Shown here: piece by piece, positions 54,811-64,000 of the stretch
Numbering within the stretch: the first letter of the stretch is position 1
Layout of the letters: every line of letters begins with the position of its first letter
Origin: Sesamum alatum
Taxonomy: Eukaryota > Streptophyta > Magnoliopsida > Lamiales > Pedaliaceae
Direction of reading: 5' to 3'
Length of the DNA stretch: 64,000 bases
NCBI GenBank assembly: GCA_034509735.1
Contig: JACGWO010000006.1
Coordinates: 5,471,001 to 5,535,000, forward strand
Position numbers and translations under genes: made by a program
Notes under the pieces: model-generated
Told to the model about the DNA's origin: nothing
Databases searched by the model: none
The model's input: only the letters and a program-made list of their open reading frames with translations

Positions 54811-57800
54811 TCATAAGTTGTTGTCAAATACTGTTGACAACAGCAATGCTTGAACAAAGTGACATCTCTTGGCCTTCTCCTCTTGATCTTTGATTGACAT
54901 GGGAGGTTGCTGGATTTTTCTGCAAAAGGGATTCAGAGATTAGCAGCCGGATAAACGTGTAAGAGCGCTTTAACACCAACGAAAAACAAACAACGGAAGC
55001 TTGTGAGCACTGTACTGTAATAGTGTTTATATATATGTGATGCTTTCTAGACATATCATATCCTATATTTTCTGAGAATTGTCATATCTTGTATCCGTAC
55101 TATGTAGTTTCCATGTCCCGATATCCCTATCTGTGCAGTATAGAACCGAACTCATGCTTTAGCAACCACACGATTTATTCGAAAAGAAAGGGTTTAGATA
55201 TAACGAACTGAAAGAATAGAAAGTGCAGAAACACTATTGCCTTGTGGAATATGAATTTCTCATTTTCACTCTTCCCTGCTGCTCTCTACATATCTACATA
55301 AAGTCTGCATTTTTCTCCTTTTACGGTTTTACCCTTTCTCCATCATTGCCAACCTTCATCCCACCCGGTCATTCATTATCAAATTCCTCCGTAATGGTTC
55401 AGCTCCATTATGTTTTGCACCTCATGCCATCCAGATCCACAACCAGTTAAGACATTGCTGATTGCACTTTCTCACCCGCAGGATAAGGGGCTGACAGTAA
55501 CAGCAGCATAAATTTGACTCACGACTTAGATTATACTACGATAGAAGCTCCGGCAGTTCTCCAAGGATTGATGTTAAAGTTGCCATGCTAAAAGGAAAAC
55601 TACTTTGGTGAACGGACACAACTGCAGGTGATTGCTTTAGGTTGGTCTAGTCCCTAGTTTGAACTCCAGCAAGCTCCAATTCTTCCACCAGTCAGGAACT
55701 TAGGATCAGAGCTTCGGGCCCCTGTTTCTTAGGTGGATTATGGGAATAGGAAGACCATATAGCAAGGAGCCGGCAAAAGAAACTGATTGGAATTTGATCC
55801 CGTATACTCCTTATGACCGCCCTCTATCTAAATCTACCTCCCAAATAGTTCAGCTAAATCATCATTAGCACCAGCCAGCCGTTGGTAACCACTAAACGCC
55901 ACCGACTGTACTTTCTTAGATCACCAAATAACACATAAACAGGAGGGCATATCTAAAAGCAAAGGCGGTCTCAAGCCTATTTTAGCTGAACAAATCACTT
56001 AGTTTGTGGTAACATATGAGTAAAGAACAGTACCAGGAAAATCATGAAAATTCATCCACCAAGTGTTTATTGCACTACCTAAGAGTGTTTCAGCCTGAAT
56101 ACAAGTTGAATCCGAGTTTAAACCAGTATGTCATTGCACAAGAAACTTGAACAGATGAGTTCTAATTATCATACAGAAGTTTAGGCGGAGCTGAGTTCAA
56201 TTAGATCTAAACCAATCTTGTTTCTAAAGTTTCCACGCAAAGCCAAGAAGAAGCACAAGGAAGAGAGTTGATAATAACTGACTGTTTAAAGGAGGGAAAC
56301 GTAATCTTTTCAGAACCCTTGCTTCTTAGTAACAAATGTTTGAACAACCAACAAAAACTAGAAAGCACAACTGGCATGGAACTATAAGAGGATTGAAGGA
56401 TCTAGACAAACCTATATACAGTAACAATTGTGTCTGAATTTGTAAGAATGATAAAAGAACTACACAGTTTCCAAGAAGAGGTAGTAACATTAAATGCACA
56501 CCCTTTCTTTGACTAGCTAAATGCTTAATGGACTCCATAATATTAAGGCCATTCATATACTTCACCAGCTCGCAGAAGTAAAGATACTTTACCCATGGAA
56601 TAATTCCATCTGTTTACGATGGAATTATAAGGGCAACTTCCAATTGTGGCAAAATTCAGAGTGGAATTTTTGCACAAGTAACTGGACATCTGTGATAAAG
56701 CAATATTTAACCAGAAGAAAATCTGACAAAAAGAAGCATGCTCTTACCTTTCTGAAATGCTATCAGTTGTGCTTTTCTTGACCAACTCAGCTGAAGAGTG
56801 TGATGGAACAGTTTCATAATCTTCAACCATTGGCAAAATAAACGATGACAACAGCGGGTCTGGGGCTGCATTGCTTGAAGAGACTATGCAGGAAGACCCT
56901 CCAAAAAGAGACCTTAAATTCCCTTCTCTAAGTTCCCTCTTCAAAAAAGAAAGCGTTGATTGTGAACCAGATTTTCTTGATTTCCTCTTGCGTTGCATGT
57001 AATTTCTAGTCAAGGAACTCAAGATGCTTGATTAAGTTCTTAACTGTCAAATATGTAATGCTGTATGCATCAGGAATAAAGATATCTAAGGAAAAAAACA
57101 GTTGATCTTAGGTCACTCCGCTAAGAGTTACTTTTGAGAAACACAAAAAGAGCTTAGAATTAATAAACATTTTTTTTAACATCTATTATTACAGGCTGCT
57201 GATTCAAGTAAAGGACAGTACAAATAATAGGTTCAAACATAACAACATTTTAAAAATCAAAATTCCAAAAAGTAAAAAAAATGAAATTACCAATATCTGC
57301 ATGTTGAGAAAAATACAAAATAGAAGAGAATTCAAACTAAGAGAAAAAGGATATCTTAAAGACACTCCCGTGTTGCAAGGTTATATGTGCAACCATGTCA
57401 AAACCCACCCTCATCCCACAAACTGGACATACCTGAAAATGATAACGCCCATGTTAATATCTAGCAGAAATGCCAAAACAATTTCAAATAATATATGTTC
57501 CAATCAAAGAAACCAAAATCATGAACCAAGATCTTAAGAGAAAAATGCTTCATTGGAGATGGTGGAGGAAAAACAATCTTCCTGATAGCAATGGAGAATC
57601 TTTTTTCCCTCAATAAAGCAATTAGAAAGATAATTACTCCATATACGTTTGGTAATTTCTCTCAACCATCAGGAGAAAGCAAAGTCTGACAGAGTTACTA
57701 AATGTAGAAGGACTGAAGTAAGTCGGGTCTCTCCCTTTACCCACTCATAACAAACACGAAGAAGAAAAGTCTACCCCATGACACATGCCAAAGTAACATC

Positions 57801-58735
57801 TCTGTATATCATGTAACAAGTAAAACCAATCATTTCCCAAATTTGTTCAGCTATACAAGAGTGTTATCACTGATCATCCACCAAGTTAAGCCTCGGCTAC
57901 AATGACGTAGTAGCTCAAATATCTCCAAGAGTTACTCCTTGATATATTCACCATTTTTTGTACAAATTAGTGAGGAGAAATGCAACATTACCCCATTATT
58001 CGCCTCTACAGGATGCTCATCATCAATGTGGCAACAGAGTCCCACAATATCAAAGTGTTCCGAACAGAAAGGGCAAGGATATTCCTCCCTTATATCATCA
58101 TCCACGTCAATTTCCTCAAACCCCATCAACATCTCTGCATCAAAACCATCCCATTTCATTCCTACAAGAAAATCCACATGCAGAAAACATAAGATATCCA
58201 ATGTTAGACATAAGTACACAATAAGTTTCAAATTTTAGCAAACGCCAAATAAAATTCAACCTTCAGTGTTGATAAGAACAGACACACACACACACTGGTA
58301 AACCAGTTAAAGTAAATCTTTTGCATACATTCGCCGGCAAAGTTCGACAAGCCACAGAAAGACCCCGTCATTCATATGATATGCAATGCCCACATACACA
58401 TTACCCAGGAAACCAAACACAACAGCGAGATGCATTTACTGCCAATACTCATACCCCAATATCGTAATCTTTCAAGAAACTCTACATTTATGTGTGAATT
58501 TACAAACCCTGTATCAAAGTTTCAAAATCTTTAAATACATGGCACGTATACATAAAAATATTGCAATTCTCTAGTTAAAAAACAAACAAATTCAACATTC
58601 AAAGGGAAGCCCATATGAGAATTACAATTAAAAAGTTGAAAATATGACGAGGTGTTTACCAGATCGAGATTGAAGAGCTGATTGATAACGCTTGGAAGCA
58701 GAAGACAGACGAGCAGCCCAAGAATTAGCATCCAT
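54811..58735 (-). CDS. Di19-type (dehydration-induced 19) zinc-finger protein
   Basis: Five exons: 58660-58735, 57992-58161, 57355-57432, 56748-56998, 54811-54919; phases agree and give 227 residues, the family length. Di19 proteins are nuclear C2H2-type transcription regulators in drought, salt and light responses and are phosphorylated by calcium-dependent kinases. Start MDANSWAARLSSASKRYQSA is the family start. First finger: EEYPCPFCSEHFDIVGLCCH with Cys55, Cys58, His70, His75; second: VCPVCGMRVGFDMVAHITLQ with Cys84, Cys87, His98, His103. Then the basic nuclear signal MQRKRKSRK and the Ser-rich, conserved RELREGNLRSLFGGSSCIVS and AAPDPLLSSFILPMV; the tail ends AKRCHFVQALLLSTVFDNNL. Introns 1, 2 and 4 are GT-AG; intron 3 (56999-57354) is AT-AC with U12-type sites. 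Intron 4 is 1.8 kb. All zinc ligands are present. Confidence 0.94.
56999..57354 (-). other. U12-type AT-AC intron of the Di19-type gene
   Basis: The intron starts ATATCCTTTTTC, an exact match to the minor-class 5' splice site consensus, and ends AAATTAC. A branch-site match TTCCTTGAC lies with its A 12 bases from the 3' end, inside the range used by the U12 spliceosome. Splicing here joins HITLQHGSVFK to MQRKRKSRK as the family demands; reading on would meet a stop within a few codons (FK-ISFFS-stop), and no GT donor or AG acceptor keeps the frame at the family boundary. Confidence 0.88.
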
Positions 58736-59059
58736 GGGTTTCCCTTTAGAATTCAAATTAAAAAAACAGTAAAATGGTTGAGAAATTCGAGCTCCTTTTC
58801 TTGATTAGAGCTGGTTAAATTAATCAGCTCGATGTACCTCCGAAAATTCTCCTGAAATTTTGAATTCTGATGAGGTTTAAATGAGATTATGATGATGGTG
58901 TCAAGAAAACAGAGAGAGAAAGGAAGAGGGTTGGGCTCAGCAGGGTGAAACGAAAATTCACCAAGGGGAAGAAAAAGTTGCCTTCCACACACTTTTTTTA
59001 TAATTTCTCTTTTGTAATTATTAGTTTTTTCTTTATGTGGATTGTTTAATTATTCACTA
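58736..59059. other. Promoter and 5' leader region of the Di19-type gene
   Basis: Moderate composition directly upstream of the start codon on the minus strand, including an AG-rich run near 58905-58930 (CT-rich in the sense direction). No other feature. Confidence 0.4.
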
Positions 59060-59360
59060 TTTCGTTTGAAATTGATTGATAAAAATTCGTCTGAGCTCAA
59101 TTCATTAATTTAAAATTTGAATTTAATTTTTTGTTTGATAAGTTCGAGCTCGATTCAATTAGTAAATAAATAATAAAATATATTTTAAAAACATCATAAT
59201 ATTCGAGCTCGACTTATATTCCATTTAATTAAAACCCGTTCGAGCTCATTTTGATTATTAATCATTTCAAACTCAAACGAATATTTTCAAACTCGACCGT
59301 GATTCAATTGAACTCAAACAACAATGTGTTTATCTCGATTCGACAAATTTACGACCCTAA
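59060..59360. repeat. Dispersed repeat, copy 2
   Basis: Homologous in order and orientation to 41744-42085: GAAATTGATTGATAAAAATTCG, GTTCGAGCTCGATTC, AATAATAAAATATATT, ATATTCGAGCTCGACTT and CGTTCGAGCTCA words. No coding sequence; class unknown. Confidence 0.6.
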
Positions 59361-60487
59361 TTATGTAACCATCCCAACCCCAATCTTCGATGAGATTCAA
59401 AACGCAAATATGGAGATTTTTTTGGTAAAATGATTCTTTAATTTGTTTTTTTAGGGTAAACTGATTCAAATTTCATAAACGTGTGATTGATGCAAGGACT
59501 ATCTCGAGATTTTGAAATTTTGTTGACATTCTTGGTTCTTCTGTTAATTTTACAATCGGTTAAATTTCATATATTTTATTTTTGCGTCATACCAGTTTGA
59601 CCTGAACTCGACTTGAACCCAAATATGTATGGACTCATGATGATTACTCTATCATTTCTAGATCAATGCTTTACATTAAATCGTATAACTCCATAAATCT
59701 GTAAATACTTATCCTGCAATCTGCATCGAAAAACTATAACTCGATCCTTCCCGGTATGGTTCTTCTAATTTCCGCATCACTGTCATGTTTCCTAGATTCC
59801 CAACTTACATAAACATATTTAAATCTTTCCCTATTTGGATTAAGCTCTAATGGACTCATGAAATTAAATCACACATAAGTGATAAAGTTTTTTGATCGAT
59901 AATTTATTATTACATAATAACAAAATAACAAATAAAGTTTTTACTATGCATGAGCATGATATGTAAAAATCATCACTTATATGATAAACACACTTTTGGA
60001 TGAATATATATTTAAAAATAATAAAAATTAAAAATTGTGTACACATATTTCTATTCTTACATACACATTAATATTTAAAATAGTTATATAATATATTGGT
60101 AAATTGATTTGGTTATGTTCATAATATATACATATGCATATAAGAATATATGTATAATACATGTAATTACATCACTAATTTATGCATATCCATATGCATT
60201 TTTTAAACATGAACAGCTCACTCAGTAAAATATAGTTGCACATATTGAGTTTCTACATATTTCAATATTGTAAAATTTATAAAAGACTATGTATTTTATT
60301 TTTTTTAAAAAAAGTTTGAGTAAAAAATCAAATTCACTAAAAGTAGTTTATGGGGAAATTTTTGGTGATTGAATAGAACATAGTAAAGGGATGTAAATGA
60401 AAAGATTTTAGGCGTAAGTGAGAATGACATTTTTTTTTTTAAAACATATAATAAGTGTTATTAGAGGTGGTTTTATTATCATTTATA
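59361..60487. other. AT-rich spacer
   Basis: No gene or defined element; occasional short open frames without domain. Confidence 0.4.
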
Positions 60488-60608
60488 TTTTAGGAGTTTA
60501 TGCGACTGTTGAATATATTTACATCAGTAAAAAAAATATTTTAGGAGTTTATGCGACCCCTTTTTATTAGGATTTCGACGGAAAATATTTACATCAGTAA
60601 AAAAAATT
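60488..60608. repeat. Imperfect tandem duplication
   Basis: Two copies of a unit beginning TTTTAGGAGTTTATGCGAC and ending ATTTACATCAGTAAAAAAAA; the second (60538-60608) has about 20 extra bases in the middle. Confidence 0.75.
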
Positions 60609-60639
60609 ATATAATTTTTTAATTTTACCCCTTATCTAT

Positions 60640-60760
60640 GATGAGTGACGGTATCGCCCATCGCAGACCCCATCGCCGTCACCCAGGGGTGGAGAGGGAC
60701 AGCGTCGCCCTCGCTCAAACGGGGCGCACAGGGGGCCAGGGGGTGGGCGGGTGGGATTAT
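60640..60760. repeat. GC-rich block in AT-rich DNA
   Basis: 120 bp rich in GTGACGGTATCGCCC, ATCGCCGTCACCC and CAGCGTCGCCCTCGC words, followed by a G-rich run near 60725-60755 (GGGGGCCAGGGGGTGGGCGG). The vocabulary resembles 28830-29090. Confidence 0.5.
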
Positions 60761-61138
60761 TATTATTTAAAAAATAATAATTTTATAATTATAAATTATA
60801 ATAATAAGTATATATAGGTAATTTTTAGATATATAGAGGGGCATTTTAGTTATTGTCTAAAAAAATAGGTCCAAGTTGATCAGGGGCAGTTTGAGTTATT
60901 GTTCGTATCACAGGGATTATCTTTTATATTTAAATTTTCATAGGGATTTTTGTAATATTTTTTTCTTATCACATGGGGTTAAAGATTTAAATATATTAAC
61001 TGAAGTTGAATATATAGTAAATACCTCCTTTTTCTTTTAAGATTAATGTTGTGGTTGAGGATGATTAAAGCTCTTCAACTGCATTGCTTAACAACCAAAA
61101 TGAAAAAAGTGATATATATATATATATATATATATAGA
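60761..61138. other. AT-rich spacer ending in a TA microsatellite
   Basis: MITE-style wording (AGGGGCATTTTAGTTATTG; CACAGGGATTATC) at 60835-60970 without a definable partner arm. TA repeat at about 61112-61135. Confidence 0.4.
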
Positions 61139-61913
61139 GGTTCAAATGATTTTGATCTTGTAAGTATTGTGTTTTTGCATTTTTGTCCTTTATATTTTTA
61201 GGGTATTTTTTTTTCTAAACTAACCACCAGAAGGTGAGGAGAACTTTTTGGGGTCCCCGTCCCTTTTACATTACTTCAAAAAAATAGGTCAACTTTTAAT
61301 GACTCACGGTGCTGGACCACCACCAATCAACTGCCCTCTTCAAGGCGAGTTGAATGCACCCTCACCTATCAATTTTCATGCAGTCTTTGACCCCCTCCCG
61401 ACTTCGCCATTCTTGCGCCATTCGCCTCTGTTTTTCCGTCGATTTTTCACAATCGATGACTTTCTTGTTGGCGGACCACCACCATCGTCCTCGCCTCATC
61501 ACGGCGCACACACACCTCCAGTCATTTTCCATCATCGGCCCACTTCCAAACATGTCCCCCTCCTCCCTAACTCGCCCTGCCAACTCACTGATCTAACATC
61601 AAACCCAGCCAACTGGCCAATCAGCCCCCTTTTTTAAGTTAGCAAGCTGACGTGGATTTAATGCCACATCAATTATTTTTTTTAATTTTATTTCGTTCCA
61701 TGTTGGAAAAATGAACTAATCAAATGAAAAGCCCAATTTTAAAATCGACAAGGGATGGGCACATGACTTATTCAGGCCAATTCTTGAATTTTCGGTGTCG
61801 GAAGGACTGAAATTGTGAAATGCGAAAAAGTTACAGGACCATTTCTCAACCCTAAAAATATAAAGAAAAATGCCAAGACGGAATACTTACAGGACCCAAA
61901 AAATCATTTAAGC
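61139..61913. mobile_element. TIR element inserted in TA repeat
   Basis: Ends GGTTCAAATGATTTTGATC and, inverted, GCTTAAATGATTTTTTGGG; arms share CTGTAAGTATT/CTTGTAAGTATT, GCATTTTT and TTTATATTTTTAGGG. Both sides border TA repeats, so the target duplication cannot be read. The 600-bp interior is GC-richer and has one Pro/His-rich open frame (61248-61637) without a domain; it could be captured host DNA (Pack-MULE style), but I cannot name a source gene. Confidence 0.65.
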
Positions 61914-61945
<32 letters not shown>

Positions 61946-61947
61946 TT

Positions 61948-62782
61948 TAGGGGAAAGAACACTTTATGTCCTATAACTTAGGGTCTTTACACTTTGAATC
62001 TCATTAGTTATGCGATTCTCACTTTTTATCCCGTAATTTTAAAAAAAGTAGCATTTTTGGTCTCATAACATATTTTTTCGTTAGAAATTTAACGAAAAAG
62101 TCACGTGCTTAGCGCTCAGTCTGAAAATTTAACAACCACGTAGCCTTTTTCGTTAATTATCTAAAAGAAAGTGTCATGGTACCAAAAGTGTTACTTTTTA
62201 AAAAGGATTAATTGCAATTTTCGTCCTGTAATGATAGGTATTTGGTGTTTTGGTCCTTTAAGTTTCTAGGGTAGCAAAATAGTCCTTTAACTTTTCAGTT
62301 AATTGCAATTTTCATCCTGTAATTATAGGTATTTGGTATTTTGGTCCTTTAAGTTTCTAAGGTAGCAAAATAGTCCTTTAACTTTTATATTTTCACGATT
62401 TTCGTCCTCTGATCGCTGGAATTTTTAAAACTTGCCGGCATAATGGCATGCGATGAGGTTGATTGTCTTCTTGAGTGATACGGAATTCAGGCATTGCCCC
62501 TTCTTCCGACGAGTTTAAAAGCCTCATGTGTGAATCGCGTGCCATTATTTCGGCGAGTTTTAAAAAATCTGGCGACTAGAGGACGAAAATTGGAAAATTA
62601 AAAAGTTAAAGGACTATTTTGCTATCCTAGAAACTTAGAGGACCAAAATGCCAAATGCTTATTACATGACGAAAATTGCAAGTAACCCTTTTTAAAATTA
62701 CGGGATAAAAAATGAGAATCCCGTAACTAATAAGACCGAAAGTGTAGAAACCCTAAATTACGGGATGAAAAATACTATTTCC
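61948..62782. mobile_element. Outer MITE of a nested pair
   Basis: Ends GGGGAAAGAACACTTTATGT and, inverted, GGAAATAGTATTTTTCATCC; arms continue with inverted CTTAGGGTCTTTACACTTT and ATTAGTTATGCGATTCTCA wording. It has the same end style as 2070-2505. A clear target duplication was not found. It is interrupted at 62205. Confidence 0.65.
62195..62698. mobile_element. Inner MITE with duplicated left arm
   Basis: Element 62205-62688 (484 bp), flanked by TTTTTAAAAA / TTTTTAAAAT (10 bp, one mismatch). Ends GGATTAATTGCAATTTTCG and, inverted, GGGTTACTTGCAATTTTCG. The left arm is present twice in tandem (62208-62298 and 62299-62389, 91-bp units), the right arm once. Related in wording to 1166-1614. 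No coding sequence. Confidence 0.82.
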
Positions 62783-63923
62783 AATGTATATTACAAGTTC
62801 TAATTCCAACAAATTGGTTATAGAGGATAGAATATGTTACTTTTTCATTTCTTACTATAGTACATGTGAAATATAAAATATGTATCCTTTCCTCACTTAT
62901 AAACCACAAATAGAAGTTCAATAGAGAGTGATAATTTGTTCTTACAATGATGTACTATATAAAATGGAAAAATTGTAAAAATTGAGAATTGTAGATTTGA
63001 ATTTTAACAGAACCTTGAATTCATTGTAATTGTAGTTTAAGTAATATATATATATATATATATACATATTATATATGGTATTGTCTTCTTCCTAATTTAT
63101 TTGGGATTTACTTAAACCTAAGTTGAAAACTTTGAGACAGCAAAATACTATCATTATGTTCAAATTCATTTTTGAAGTGTTTTGTTTTGTTTATGAAAAT
63201 AAAAGGAGAGAAATATATAAATAGGTATATTTTGAAAATTGTGTGTCTGTTTGGATTTGTTTTTGAAGATAACTTAAAATAGTATAAAATAAATATTTTG
63301 TATTTGATTTTGTTTCCTAAGAGACAAAAATAATTGTTCATTGTCAAATTATGCCCCATTTATATGTATTTAATAATTTTTAATTATTTATTATTAAAAC
63401 TTGAAATTCACATTTTCAAATAGGGGAAGGTATTTTTTTTTTTTTTTTTTAGGGAACAATGATGGGACACTAGAGTGATGGCTGCGCAGCAAGGTTAAGT
63501 GGAGACAATTGAAAAAAGACGAGAAAAGATATTAAAGTTTGTGAATAATGTGGGGTTGTTTTTAACAGTTAAAAATGTCAAAAACAATTACAGCCAAACA
63601 TTCACTTGTTTTCAGCCCATCTTCGAGATGGTCCGAAAACGATCCAAAACATAATGCATGTTTTCTTATTGTTAAGATTTAATAGTCATAAATTACTAAA
63701 ACTACAACTAAAATGAACTCTCAAGGTTTTGCTAGGATTCATGTTTGTGAATCTCCATTCCCACATTTTTTTCCTATTATATATGTTTATATATGTAAAA
63801 GAGGAAAAACTAGATGTTTTCTTTTGTTTTGTTTGTTGAACTTAAGATCGCTTGTTATCAGGAAATTCATCACATTTAGACTTTGGACCTGGAAAGTTAT
63901 GACTATTATGGCATTATAAATTA
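62783..63923. other. AT-rich spacer
   Basis: TA microsatellite near 63041-63063 and a T-run near 63431-63450. No gene supported. Confidence 0.4.
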
Positions 63924-64000
63924 GGGTAAATTATATCTACCTTGTCTGAGGTTTGGCATAATTATAAATACTCCCTCGTTGTTTGAAAAATTACAAATAC
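63924..64000 (+). mobile_element. Left arm of a MITE running off the window
   Basis: Begins GGGTAAATTATATCTACC and continues with GAGGTTTGGCATAATTA, then TAAATACTCCCTCGTTGTTT; this is the same terminal family as the outer element at 49810-53798. Its right end lies outside the window. Confidence 0.75.

Noticed and set aside
61248..61637. Pro/His-rich open frame as a gene
   Set aside because: No domain, no start context, inside a TIR element; overlapping frames on both strands are equally open.
1..64000. tRNA, rRNA, snoRNA, CRISPR or organelle insertions
   Set aside because: No cloverleaf with matching A/B boxes, rRNA wording, spaced repeats or chloroplast/mitochondrial genes noticed on reading; a tRNAscan and an organelle BLAST would settle it.

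Overview
This is plant nuclear DNA: spliced genes with GT-AG introns, one minor-class AT-AC intron, PPR, DMP, Di19 and PDI-like 2 families, and a dense mixture of plant transposable elements. Gene structures and the plant-type L1 with an RNase H domain fit a eudicot; I cannot fix the species from sequence alone. Intergenic DNA is very AT-rich and is mostly built from DNA transposon remnants.

Layout of genes: a single-exon DMP (DUF679) membrane protein gene (36-764, -); a decayed dirigent-protein pseudogene (6679-7537, -); 3' exons of an unrecognised, frameshifted gene (8800-9415, -); an intronless PLS-type PPR gene (10621-12141, -); a ten-exon ZMAT2/Snu23-like splicing factor (15277-20191, -); an eleven-exon PDI-like 2 protein disulfide isomerase with an ERp29 C-terminal domain (30844-34885, +); a three-coding-exon PHD+RING protein (44647-47568, +); and a five-exon Di19-type zinc-finger gene (54811-58735, -) whose third intron has the hallmarks of a U12-type AT-AC intron. 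These are housekeeping or regulatory genes with no operon-like relation to each other.

Layout of mobile DNA: a nearly full-length, dead L1-type LINE (22139-28033) bounded by an exact 18-bp target-site duplication; a second old LINE 3' fragment (12720-13950, -); an LTR-like remnant (about 28150-28690); many short terminal-inverted-repeat elements, most with 9-10-bp target duplications as expected for Mutator-like elements; an internally deleted Mutator-like transposon (50044-53597) nested inside one such MITE (49810-53798); a 1-kb element with about 300-bp inverted arms carrying the tail of a MAIN-like/plant-mobile-domain-type protein (48121-49149); hAT-type elements, one with an exact 8-bp duplication (40311-41335); a Tourist-like MITE with TTA duplication; mini-Helitrons sharing TCTATACTAT starts and mostly CTAG ends; and a CACTA terminus.

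The most notable items are the AT-AC intron of the Di19 gene, the nested and internally deleted Mutator-like element, the TIR element carrying a host-type gene tail with palindromes in its arms, and two GC-rich islands of related composition in AT-rich DNA. No tRNA, rRNA, CRISPR or organelle-type gene was found.
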